Positions 36,326 to 44,322 of a stretch of 64,000 nucleotides of DNA are shown here, piece by piece; the stretch's first letter is position 1; each line of letters opens with the position of its first letter. The position numbers and the translations under genes were made by a program. Location: contig JADKDM010000010.1 of assembly GCA_016714565.1 (NCBI GenBank), forward strand, positions 124,001-188,000. The letters run 5' to 3'. The DNA is from Candidatus Villigracilis propinquus. Its GTDB lineage: Bacteria; Chloroflexota; Anaerolineae; Anaerolineales; Villigracilaceae. Under the pieces are notes generated by a model. It saw nothing but the letters and a program-made list of their open reading frames with translations, ran no database searches and had not been told where the DNA came from.

Positions 36326-36360
36326 AAAGCACAGAGACTCGAAAAAGTCTCTGTGCTTTC
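36326..36360. terminator. Intrinsic terminator
   Basis: A perfect 13-bp stem (36326-36338 with 36347-36359) separates the convergent DUF1232 and pgm genes. Confidence 0.82.
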
Positions 36361-36379
36361 GTGCTTTTATGGAAAATAA

Positions 36380-38017
36380 TTACGCCCCAGCCGCCTTGAA
36401 CGCCGCGCTGACGATCTCCTGCGCTTCCGCGAAGATGCGATTGAGGTGGGCTTCGTCCACAAAACTTTCGGCGTAGATCTTGTACACTTCTTCCGTGCCT
36501 GATGGACGCGCCGCAAACCAGCCATTTTCGGTCACAACTTTCAGTCCGCCAATGGATGCGCCGTTGCCTGGAGCTGCCGTCAGCCGTGCCGTGATCTTTT
36601 CCCCAGCCAATGTATCCGCCTTCACATCCTCAGGCGCGAGGTTCTTGAGCACATTCTTTTGCGCGGAGTTGGCTTTGGCATCAATGCGTTTGTAGACTGG
36701 CGCACCGAACTTCGCCGCGAGGTCTTGATAATGCAAACCAGGGTCGCGCCCCGTCAACGCAGTGATCTCCGCTGCGAGCAGGTCAAGGATGATGCCGTCC
36801 TTGTCGGTGGTCCACACTGTGCCGTCTTTGCGCAGGAAGGATGCGCCCGCGCTTTCCTCGCCGCCGAATCCGAACGAGCCATCCACGAGTCCATCCACGA
36901 ACCATTTGAATCCAACCGGGACTTCGTTCAACGTGCGGCCAAGCGACTTCGCCACGCGATCGATCATGGACGACGAGACGAGTGTCTTGCCGATCTGCGC
37001 ATCCGCACGCCACCCGGAGCGGCTCCCGAACAAATAGTTAATCGCCACCGCTAGAAAATGATTCGGGTTCAATAAACCCGAGGATGGCGTCACAATGCCG
37101 TGACGGTCAACATCGGGGTCGTTGCCGAAAGCGATATCGAAATCATCCTTCAAGCGGATCAGTCCCGCCATCGCAAAAGGCGACGAACAATCCATGCGGA
37201 TCTTGCCGTCATGGTCAACGCTCATGAAAGAGAAGGTCGGATCCACGGCGCGGTTGACAACGGTAATATTGAGCTTGTAAACGTCAGCGATCACATCCCA
37301 CATGTTCACCGCCGCGCCGCCCATCGGGTCCACGCCGATGCGCAGACTACCGAGCTTGTCCATCTCGATCACATTGCCCAGGTCACGGACATACGGCGTG
37401 ACAAAATCATGGAGTTGTGTGGTGCTGGCCGCACGTGCCTGCTTGAGCGGAATCCGCTTCACGGCTTTGAGTCCGTCGCGCAAAATCTCATTCGCGCGTT
37501 TTTGGACGATGTTCGTTATTTCGGGCCCGGCAGGTCCGCCGTTGGGCGGGTTGTATTTGAAGCCGCCATCCATCGGGGGATTATGTGAAGGCGTGATGAC
37601 CACCCCGTCGGCAAGTCCGCTGGTGCGGGCGCGGTTGTAGGCGAGGATGGCATGGGAGACGACAGGCGTGGGAATGAATCCGTCCGCGATGCGGATCTCG
37701 ATTCCATTAGCGGCGAAAACTTCAATGGCAGTCGACTCGGCAGGTTCAGAAAGAGCATGTGTATCCTTGCCGATAAACAACGGCCCGGTGATGCCTGCCT
37801 GCTGGCGATATTCCACCAACGCCTGACAGACCGCGAGGATGTGATCTTCGTTGAAACTGCCCTGAGTTGAAGTTCCGCGATGACCCGAAGTCCCAAACGC
37901 GACTTGTTGCGCAGATTCCTCTGAACTGGGATGTCCCGTGTAATAGGCAGACACGAGGCGGGGAATGTTGGTTAAAAGTTCACGCGGGGCGGGCTGGCCA
38001 GCAAGCGGATGGGACAT
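36380..38017 (-). CDS. pgm: Phosphoglucomutase (alpha-D-glucose phosphate-specific)
   Basis: Pgm interconverts glucose 1-phosphate and glucose 6-phosphate. The 545-residue length matches the E. coli Pgm class. Motifs seen are FGTSGHRG (sugar entry), the phosphoserine loop TPSHNPP, the metal-binding loop GNDPDVDRHG, the sugar-binding GGEESAGASF and the C-terminal phosphate-binding RPSGTE. The ATG at 38017 has GGAG six nt upstream; the open frame further upstream runs into the MFS terminator and is not coding. It connects polyP-glucokinase product to glycogen or envelope sugar synthesis. Confidence 0.96.
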   Translation of the reverse strand: MSHPLAGQPAPRELLTNIPRLVSAYYTGHPSSEESAQQVAFGTSGHRGTSTQGSFNEDHILAVCQALVEYRQQAGITGPLFIGKDTHALSEPAESTAIEVFAANGIEIRIADGFIPTPVVSHAILAYNRARTSGLADGVVITPSHNPPMDGGFKYNPPNGGPAGPEITNIVQKRANEILRDGLKAVKRIPLKQARAASTTQLHDFVTPYVRDLGNVIEMDKLGSLRIGVDPMGGAAVNMWDVIADVYKLNITVVNRAVDPTFSFMSVDHDGKIRMDCSSPFAMAGLIRLKDDFDIAFGNDPDVDRHGIVTPSSGLLNPNHFLAVAINYLFGSRSGWRADAQIGKTLVSSSMIDRVAKSLGRTLNEVPVGFKWFVDGLVDGSFGFGGEESAGASFLRKDGTVWTTDKDGIILDLLAAEITALTGRDPGLHYQDLAAKFGAPVYKRIDAKANSAQKNVLKNLAPEDVKADTLAGEKITARLTAAPGNGASIGGLKVVTENGWFAARPSGTEEVYKIYAESFVDEAHLNRIFAEAQEIVSAAFKAAGA

Positions 38018-38088
38018 GGCAATCTCCAATGCGAATTTTTCTATATTATAGCAAGGGATTTCATCAAATGAAAAACGTATGGTCAAAT

Positions 38089-38128
38089 AAAACAAAACTC
38101 GGAGGTGAAAGCCTCCGAGTTTTGTTTT
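38089..38128. terminator. Intrinsic terminator overlapping a stop codon
   Basis: A perfect 17-bp stem (38089-38105 with 38112-38128) follows the MFS gene. The MFS stop codon TAA (38129-38127 on the minus strand) lies at the edge of this stem, so the terminator starts inside the coding end. Confidence 0.88.
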
Positions 38129-39560
38129 ACCCATCCTTCTTCTTCACCCGCTCATTCTTCCTCTTCAGCATAGCACTGACTCGGGCGTGTCGTTCGCGAG
38201 TCAGCGGGTAGAACCAAGCCATGGTCACCGCGCCGAATAAAAGCAGAGCGCCAAAGGGGCCGATCAAAAAGCGAATAGCTTGCAGTGTAGGTGCAGATTG
38301 GGAAAATTGAATTGCACCAACGGGCGGAGCCTGATAACCAAACCAACCGAGCGTTTGCAAAGCAATGAAGATCGCCAATGCGCCTGTTAATTTCCGCACG
38401 AAATTTTTGACGCCATAGTAAATTCCCTCACGGCGATGGCCTGTACGCAGCTCGTCCCATTCGATCACATCGGGGAAGATCGCATCAGGCAGAACGTGCG
38501 CGGTTGAAACACTAATACCCGCCAAAACCGCCAACACGAGAATATAAGTCACTTGACCAGGCTGAATGGAATAGATCAACAACTGCACCACCGCCCAAAA
38601 TACCATGCCGATGATATATGCACGCTGCTTGCCGATCCTGCGCGCCAGCCAAACCCAAAATGGCAGCACGATGACCGAGGTCACAAGCAGGCAGGCAAAG
38701 ACAGCCGAGTCCAGCGGAAGGCCAAGCGCTTTTTGCAGCAAGTTCCCGTCTGCAACCCAATACGCCAAAAAGAACGGTAATGCCAACGCTACCAGATCAA
38801 AGGTGATCCAGTTCAGCATGTAAAGTGCAGTTGCAAATCGGAACGGAACATTTTTCCATGCAGTGCGTAATGTTTGCAAAAATGGGATTTCAGGTTCAGC
38901 GGCATCGTCCGCGTTGCCGCGTTCGCGTACAACGGCAAAGATGATAAAAAACGGAATGACAGCCAATCCGCCAAAGAGTGCCGAGACGATAAAATATCCC
39001 TGCTGTTGAGTCGCACCACCAGCCAGCGCAGCATCCACTATCGCGGGCGCAGCAACTGCCGTGGCGAGTGAAGCGAGGAGGTTGAAGAACATGCGATAGC
39101 CGCTGAGACTGGTCCGCTCATCGTAATCGGATGTCATTTCAGGAGTCAACGCATAGAACGGAATGGAGACCAAAGTCTGAAGCGTGTCGCTCAACATAAA
39201 AGTCAAACAGACAGTGGCCGCAAGTAAATACTGATTATGAAACGGCGGCGCCCACCACAACGCGACGAAGCTCAACCCAAATGGAATTGAAAAAAGCAAA
39301 AGGAATGGACGGCGGCGGCCCCAGCGCGAACGGACGCGATCACTGATCGTGCCGATGATCGGATCGTTGATCGCGTCCCAGATGATGCCGACCAACGCGG
39401 CGAAGGATGCGAGGCGCGGTTCGAGCCCAACCACATCCGTGAGAAAGATGGCGTAAAACACCTGGCGGAGCGTGCCAAAACTGGCAAGGCTCCAGTCGCC
39501 TGTGCCGTATGCCAGTTTTGTCCAAAACGAAAGATAACCCTGCTTGGTTTTTGTGGTCAT
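38127..39560 (-). CDS. MFS transporter, GPH (glycoside-pentoside-hexuronide) type
   Basis: This 477-residue protein has twelve hydrophobic segments and resembles MelB-type cation-sugar symporters. The N-terminal region reads AYGTGDWSLASF, and WDAINDPIIGTISDRVRSRWGRRRP is split here into DAINDPIIGTISDR and RWGRRRP, the signature between helices 2 and 3. Substrates of this family are sugars or glycosides; which one is not determined. AAGGAT supports the ATG. It lies upstream of pgm on the same strand but is terminated before it. Confidence 0.88.
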   Translation of the reverse strand: MTTKTKQGYLSFWTKLAYGTGDWSLASFGTLRQVFYAIFLTDVVGLEPRLASFAALVGIIWDAINDPIIGTISDRVRSRWGRRRPFLLLFSIPFGLSFVALWWAPPFHNQYLLAATVCLTFMLSDTLQTLVSIPFYALTPEMTSDYDERTSLSGYRMFFNLLASLATAVAAPAIVDAALAGGATQQQGYFIVSALFGGLAVIPFFIIFAVVRERGNADDAAEPEIPFLQTLRTAWKNVPFRFATALYMLNWITFDLVALALPFFLAYWVADGNLLQKALGLPLDSAVFACLLVTSVIVLPFWVWLARRIGKQRAYIIGMVFWAVVQLLIYSIQPGQVTYILVLAVLAGISVSTAHVLPDAIFPDVIEWDELRTGHRREGIYYGVKNFVRKLTGALAIFIALQTLGWFGYQAPPVGAIQFSQSAPTLQAIRFLIGPFGALLLFGAVTMAWFYPLTRERHARVSAMLKRKNERVKKKDG

Positions 39561-39581
39561 GATTTATCCTTGGCGATGCGT

Positions 39582-39693
39582 ATGTCGCTGCGAGCGGCTT
39601 TACCGCGAGCAGTCTCATGTTACATGGGGTGGATCACCGCACAGGCGTGCGGCGCAAGTGTCTTCGGGAAGAACACCCTCCTCGCAACGACAT
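39582..39693. repeat. Degenerate composite palindrome
   Basis: End arms ATGTCGCTGCGAG (39582-39594) and CTCGCAACGACAT (39681-39693) pair with one mismatch. An inner hairpin CCGCAC/GTGCGG sits at 39637-39652. The right part matches 13409-13435. The element reaches the stop codon of the S1P-lyase-like gene. Confidence 0.5.
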
Positions 39694-41153
39694 CACTTTT
39701 TATAGCGCGTCATTCCATCCAAAAGGTCTAACACCATTTCCTTCAAATCGCCACGGTTTGGAAGGGAACCGATCAGCCCATACATCGGAGCCATCTTGCT
39801 GGGAAGTCCGCCCCCTCCACCGAGCAGGCCTGATGCTTTTTCCATAAAACTTGTCACCCACGCTTCAGGCAGGATTCGCACCAGAAAATTCGCGATCTTA
39901 ACCAGCCATCCGTTGGCGGTCTTCTCAAAGCTCGGCTTGCGGACAACATCCGCCGCCGCAGACAAGTCACTTAGAAACTCATCCACCACACCCACATGAC
40001 CAAACTGCACAGTCATGTGCAAAGTCGGTGGGAATTGCTGACGGTCAAGATGCCAGTTATGTTTGGTTAATTCATCAGCCAATGAATAAACATCCAACCC
40101 TGAGCCTGTCGAAGGGTTAGAACCAATCGCAAACACGCTCATCTCCGGGTTGCTGACAACTTTCAGACCGGGCGTAGCGTTCACCCCATCCTGCAAACGG
40201 CGCGTGGCTTTCATCACCAGATCGGTCAATTCAAGATAGCCAGATTCGCCCAGATAATTCATCACCGCCCAAGCCGCTGCAATCGGCGCACCGGGCCGCG
40301 TCCCGCCCATGGATGGCGAGGGATAAATTCCACCCGGCCAATTGATCGAAACAAACATTTGATGGCGGCGCAATTCCGCCGTCTTATACAAAATGACCGA
40401 AGCGCCTTTGGCGGCATATCCATACTTGTGCAAGTCGGCGGAGATCGAAGTCACACCGGAAACAGAGAGGTCAAAATCTGGCACGGGATAGCCCAGCTTG
40501 CGGACGAAGGGCAGCATGAAGCCGCCCACGCAGGCATCCGTGTGAAATAGGATTCCGTGTTCCTGCGCAATCGCCGCCAGCTCGCGAATCGGATCCACGA
40601 CCCCATGCGGATACGCGGGCGCAGAGCCGATCATCAGGATGGTATTGGTGGTCACTGCTTTTCGCGCAGCATCCACGTCGGCGCGATAATCAGCCCAAAC
40701 GGGAATATAAACCGTTTTGACCCCAAAATATTCCGCGGCTTTTTCAAAGGCTGGATGCGCTGTGATCGGCAGGATCATCTCTGGATGCTTTATCTCAGGG
40801 CGATTTTTTCTTGCCCAATCACGCGCGGTCTTGACTGCCATCAAGAGGGATTCTGTTCCCCCGGAAGTGACCGTCCCTGCAGCATTGTCATCACCGCCAA
40901 GCAGTGAGGCGGCCATTGAAACGATCTCCGTTTCAAATTTTCGCAGGGATGGAAAGGCTGTTGGGTTCAAGCCATTTTCAGAGAAAAATAAAAGAGACGC
41001 TTCCTTCAGCAGGTCATCAACTTCCTTACCAGCGTGATAGACCAGGCTGAACGCGCGTCCCTTTTGCCATTGCACATCATGATCGCGCGCGGCGCGCATG
41101 GCAGCAAGGACTTCATCTTTTGATTTTCCAGTGGAGGGGAAAGGGAGTGTCAT
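39693..41153 (-). CDS. Sphingosine-1-phosphate-lyase-like PLP-dependent enzyme
   Basis: This 486-residue group II PLP decarboxylase-fold enzyme resembles the S1P lyase (Dpl1/SGPL1) branch. Seen are GTVTSGGTESLLMAVK (PLP phosphate), HTDACVGGFMLPF (aromatic-stacking and Asp region) and the PLP Lys K243 in DLHKYGYAAKG. Family members cleave sphingoid-base phosphates to phosphoethanolamine and an aldehyde, or decarboxylate amino acids; the substrate here is open. The ATG at 41153 (MTLPFPSTG) has a TAAACT -10-like box at -13 to -8. A palindromic repeat (40096-40118) is translated as SNPSTGSGL within the protein. Confidence 0.85.
   Translation of the reverse strand: MTLPFPSTGKSKDEVLAAMRAARDHDVQWQKGRAFSLVYHAGKEVDDLLKEASLLFFSENGLNPTAFPSLRKFETEIVSMAASLLGGDDNAAGTVTSGGTESLLMAVKTARDWARKNRPEIKHPEMILPITAHPAFEKAAEYFGVKTVYIPVWADYRADVDAARKAVTTNTILMIGSAPAYPHGVVDPIRELAAIAQEHGILFHTDACVGGFMLPFVRKLGYPVPDFDLSVSGVTSISADLHKYGYAAKGASVILYKTAELRRHQMFVSINWPGGIYPSPSMGGTRPGAPIAAAWAVMNYLGESGYLELTDLVMKATRRLQDGVNATPGLKVVSNPEMSVFAIGSNPSTGSGLDVYSLADELTKHNWHLDRQQFPPTLHMTVQFGHVGVVDEFLSDLSAAADVVRKPSFEKTANGWLVKIANFLVRILPEAWVTSFMEKASGLLGGGGGLPSKMAPMYGLIGSLPNRGDLKEMVLDLLDGMTRYKK
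40096..40118. repeat. CCCTTCG-CTCAGGG palindrome inside a coding region
   Basis: Read on the minus strand this is AACCCTTCGACAG followed by GCTCAGGGTT, a palindrome of a type common as an intergenic repeat in many bacteria. Here it is in frame inside the S1P-lyase-like gene. A related copy is intergenic at 34114-34133. Confidence 0.6.
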
Positions 41154-41326
41154 ACGCAATAGTTTAACATGGTTCATCTCTATTCAAAACATCAGGCAGA
41201 TGTATGATCTCGCCGAATTCATATCCGTGCGCAAAGAATCCGCTCTTCTGATTTTGCTACAATCATGAAAGATCAAACCGCCCAACATTCAAAACCTCCA
41301 CAATTTATAGTAAAATTACGCCCGTT

Positions 41327-41410
41327 GGGGCGATGGCGGAATCGGCAGACGCAACAGACTTAAAATCTGTCGTTGGTAACAACGTGAGGGTTCGACCCCC
41401 TCTCGCCCCA
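41327..41410 (+). tRNA. tRNA-Leu (anticodon UAA)
   Basis: The acceptor arms GGGGCGA (41327-41333) and TCGCCCC (41403-41409) pair perfectly, followed by discriminator A. The anticodon stem ACAGA/TCTGT encloses CT-TAA-AA, giving anticodon TAA at 41361-41363. A long variable arm (CGTTG/CAACG) confirms a class II tRNA, and the T-arm GGTTCGA is present. The 3' CCA is not encoded. Confidence 0.97.
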
Positions 41411-41414
41411 CAAA

Positions 41415-41456
41415 ATGTCATTGCGTTGAGTATCTTCTCAGAACACGCAATGACAT
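41415..41456. repeat. GTCATTGCG palindrome, copy 2
   Basis: Arms ATGTCATTGCGT (41415-41426) and ACGCAATGACAT (41445-41456) are perfectly complementary, with an inner TGAG/CTCA pair. The core matches the repeat at 8526-8570. It sits between tRNA-Leu and dgt, where it could also act as a terminator for the tRNA. Confidence 0.7.
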
Positions 41457-41474
41457 ATTTATCAAAAGGCAGCC

Positions 41475-42626
41475 ATGTACTTTACCCGTCAACAGTTGGA
41501 AGAGACCGAAGATAAAAGCCTCGCCCCCTACGGAATGCGAAGCAGGGATACAAAAGGCCGCGCCTATTTAGATGGCGAACCTGAGTACCGCACCTCCTTC
41601 CAGCGTGACCGTGACCGCATCCTGCATACCACCGCCTTTCGCAGATTGGAATACAAGACTCAGGTCTTCATCAATTTCGAAGGCGACCACTTCCGAACCC
41701 GCCTCACCCACACGCTGGAAGTTGCTCAAATTGGCCGGACATTGGCCCGTGCCTTGGGCGGGAACGAAGACCTCGTGGAAGCAGTTTGTCTTGCGCACGA
41801 CCTGGGACATTCCCCCTTCGGCCACTCGGGCGAAATTGCCCTCGCACGCTTGATGAAGGATTTCGGCGGCTTCGACCACAACAAACAATCCCTGCGCATC
41901 GTCACCGAACTGGAACAGCGTTACCCCGAATTCCCTGGCTTGAACCTAAGCTGGGAAGTTCGTGAAGGCATGGTCAAGCACGAATCGGAATACGACATCT
42001 CCGATGCCCGCGATTTCAACCCAGACCTGCGCGGCAACCTTGAGACGCAGATCGCCAACGTCGCCGACGAACTGGCCTACACCACGCACGATCTCGATGA
42101 TGGCCTGCGCTCGGGCATGCTCCGTCCGCAGATCCTTGACGGCATTGCCCTGTGGGATATCCTGCGTGAGACCTACAACTGGCATGGCGCGATCCTCGAT
42201 GATATGGAACGGCATCGTATGATTCGCCAGCTGGTCGGCATCATGGTTACAGACATGGTTACATCCACCGACGAGCGCCTCCGAGAGAGCAAAGTCAAGA
42301 CCGCGACAGATATTCAGAAGCTAAAACATAACGTCATCGGGTATAGCGAAGAAATGCAGCGCCGGAACCGTGAACTGAAAGACCTGCTTTATAGAAAACT
42401 TTATCGTCACTACCGCGTGGTGCGGATGCAAGTCAAAGCCGAGCGCATCATTTCCGACCTGTTTCATGCCTATCGCGCCGAGCCAGCCATGCTCCCCGAC
42501 CATATTCAGTTCTTCATCGAAAAGCGCGGACTCGAACGAACTATTTGCGATTACATCGCAGGCATGACGGACCGCTTTGCGATCGAAGAACACCAAAAGC
42601 TATTCAATCCCTTCGAAAAACCATAA
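41475..42626 (+). CDS. dgt: dGTP triphosphohydrolase-like protein
   Basis: This 383-residue HD-domain protein belongs to the dNTP triphosphohydrolase family, which splits dNTPs to nucleoside and triphosphate and helps set dNTP pools. The metal-binding HD motif set is seen: RTRLTHTLEV, AHDLGHSPFGHSGE and later TTHDLDDGL. The N-terminal FQRDRDRILHTTAFRRLEYKTQVF is split in the family pattern RDRDRI, FRRLEYKTQ. The length fits the shorter bacterial branch. The start at 41475 follows the palindrome with no strong Shine-Dalgarno. Confidence 0.92.
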   Translation: MYFTRQQLEETEDKSLAPYGMRSRDTKGRAYLDGEPEYRTSFQRDRDRILHTTAFRRLEYKTQVFINFEGDHFRTRLTHTLEVAQIGRTLARALGGNEDLVEAVCLAHDLGHSPFGHSGEIALARLMKDFGGFDHNKQSLRIVTELEQRYPEFPGLNLSWEVREGMVKHESEYDISDARDFNPDLRGNLETQIANVADELAYTTHDLDDGLRSGMLRPQILDGIALWDILRETYNWHGAILDDMERHRMIRQLVGIMVTDMVTSTDERLRESKVKTATDIQKLKHNVIGYSEEMQRRNRELKDLLYRKLYRHYRVVRMQVKAERIISDLFHAYRAEPAMLPDHIQFFIEKRGLERTICDYIAGMTDRFAIEEHQKLFNPFEKP

Positions 42627-42640
42627 TTGGTTTTTATATG

Positions 42641-42675
42641 AAAGGGGGCGCGAAACTTCACAGTTGCCCCTTTTT
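42641..42675 (+). terminator. Imperfect terminator after dgt
   Basis: A stem of AAAGGGGGC with GCCCCTTTT, with an inner AACT/AGTT helix, is followed by T-rich sequence. One G is bulged. Confidence 0.6.
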
Positions 42676-42720
42676 CTATAAATATCGACACATCAACCAG
42701 AAATTAGAAAGGAGCAAGCC

Positions 42721-43185
42721 ATGTCCCAACCCAACTACCTGACCCCTGAAGGTGAAGCCAAGCTCATTGCCGAACTGGAAGACCTCAAAGGTCCACGCCG
42801 TGATGAATTATCGGCCAGACTGCGCTCCGCCATTCAAATGGGTGACCTCTCTGAAAATGCCGATTATCACAAAGCCAAGGAGGATCAGGGCTTCCTTGAA
42901 GGCCGCATTCAGGAGATCGAGGCCATCCTTCGCAATTCAGTCATCATCGAAAAAACACAAAGCACGGGAGTCATCACCATCGGTTCCCATGTCACCATCC
43001 AGGAGGAAGGCTTCGACCCTGAAACCTATCACCTCGTTGGCCCCACAGAGGCAGACCCACGCAAAGGGAAGATCTCCCACGAATCCCCCATCGGCAAAGC
43101 GCTCATGGACAAAAAGGTCGGCGACACCGCCGAAGCCGATGCCCCCGGCGGCAGGATCAAGTTCAAAGTTATTTCAATCGAATAA
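42721..43185 (+). CDS. greA: Transcription elongation factor GreA
   Basis: GreA rescues backtracked RNA polymerase by stimulating transcript cleavage. The 154-residue protein has the N-terminal coiled coil with the acidic tip, including DLSENADYHKAKE, where D and E residues reach the polymerase active site. The C-terminal FKBP-like domain contains SHESPIGKALMDKKVGD. A strong Shine-Dalgarno (AAAGGAG) precedes the ATG. It is monocistronic, with a strong terminator downstream. Confidence 0.97.
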   Translation: MSQPNYLTPEGEAKLIAELEDLKGPRRDELSARLRSAIQMGDLSENADYHKAKEDQGFLEGRIQEIEAILRNSVIIEKTQSTGVITIGSHVTIQEEGFDPETYHLVGPTEADPRKGKISHESPIGKALMDKKVGDTAEADAPGGRIKFKVISIE

Positions 43186-43218
43186 ATTTGTGCTGCAACA
43201 TGAATATGCAGCATAAAC

Positions 43219-43250
43219 AAAAAATCCCGTCGCATGCGACGGGATTTTTT
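43219..43250. terminator. Bidirectional intrinsic terminator
   Basis: A perfect 15-bp stem (43219-43233 with 43236-43250) with A and T flanks lies between greA and a convergent gene. Confidence 0.9.
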
Positions 43251-43254
43251 AGTT

Positions 43255-44250
43255 CTATCCTTGTCTCGGCCAGATGGCTAATTCGAGGGTAATTCTTTCA
43301 AAATAGCTGTTGTTCGGCATCGGACCTTTTCCGTACTCAAGGTCTACCACGGTGGCTAGCAATTGCAGGGTAGCCGTTTCCAGCAAAACCTGAGCTTGTG
43401 GTTCCACAACAACGAGTTCACCTTTTCGTTCAAGGCGACCACGGATCTCGGGATCGTTGAAAGCATGTTGTGACATTAAAACTTTTGTGGCAGTCTTGAT
43501 ATCGTTCTTATCGAAAAGCCAGATTTCCAACGCAGTGACCTTCTTCGGGTCGCCTACGCCGATGGCTTCTGAAACACCCACGCCATATTCACCCATAAAT
43601 TCACCAGCTTGTGTATCAATGCTGAACGATTCGTCATACAGGTCATCGCCCAACACATACGTGGTCATGGTTTGCGTGATCGGAGGAGCCAGACCGAGAT
43701 CTTCAAAATTAGTCTTTTCAGCGTTTCGGCTGATCTCATTGGCTTGCATCACAGCAGTCACTTCACCGCTGCCCCGTTTCGCCAAAAGACGGTATGCGTA
43801 AAAAACGCCTGCGCCAAGTACGCCCAGTAAAACAATTCCCAGAACACCAATAATGATGGGGCTTGAAAGCGCCGATGAACCGCCATCTGTAGCTTCAGGC
43901 TGTTGCTCACCCCCCGACTGAAGAACAGCAATGATCACATCACCATACGCCTTGACCACATTCGGGTCGGCATTGCCGGGGTTTGCCTGAATATTACTAA
44001 AAGCCTGTTGCGCACCCGCACCAAGATTCTGCCAGCGTTGAACAGCCAGATTCGGATCCGAGTTAAGGCGGAAGGAGTCAATTGCCATTCGCAGGTAATC
44101 CTCCTGCAAATCTGCGCGCAGATAAGACGGCGTAGCGTCCTTAAATTCCTTTGTCTGCCACCCGATCAACAACCCAACCACCAACCCTGCCACAAGGGCT
44201 AAGATCGGAACCAGGGGCAGTTTTTTCAGCAAAGCAACGATAAACTGCAT
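43255..44250 (-). CDS. Two-helix membrane protein of unknown function
   Basis: This is a 331-residue protein with hydrophobic segments at about residues 10-31 and 130-152. Between them is a helical segment (TPSYLRADLQEDYLRMAIDS) that should lie outside the cytoplasm. After the second helix comes a cytosolic or external domain of about 180 residues with a stretch ALEIWLFDKNDIKTATKVLM. I do not recognise a named family. AAGGAG precedes the ATG. It lies after the methyltransferase gene on the same strand with a 72-nt gap. Confidence 0.75.
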   Translation of the reverse strand: MQFIVALLKKLPLVPILALVAGLVVGLLIGWQTKEFKDATPSYLRADLQEDYLRMAIDSFRLNSDPNLAVQRWQNLGAGAQQAFSNIQANPGNADPNVVKAYGDVIIAVLQSGGEQQPEATDGGSSALSSPIIIGVLGIVLLGVLGAGVFYAYRLLAKRGSGEVTAVMQANEISRNAEKTNFEDLGLAPPITQTMTTYVLGDDLYDESFSIDTQAGEFMGEYGVGVSEAIGVGDPKKVTALEIWLFDKNDIKTATKVLMSQHAFNDPEIRGRLERKGELVVVEPQAQVLLETATLQLLATVVDLEYGKGPMPNNSYFERITLELAIWPRQG

Positions 44251-44322
44251 ACAAGACTCCTTTTCTTGATGACTTTCGCTTGATTATACAACGTATTTTT
44301 GTTCCCCTGCATGGCAGATTAA

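Noticed and set aside
41333..41515. Open frame through tRNA-Leu into dgt
   Set aside because: It overlaps a fully paired tRNA; no ribosome site.
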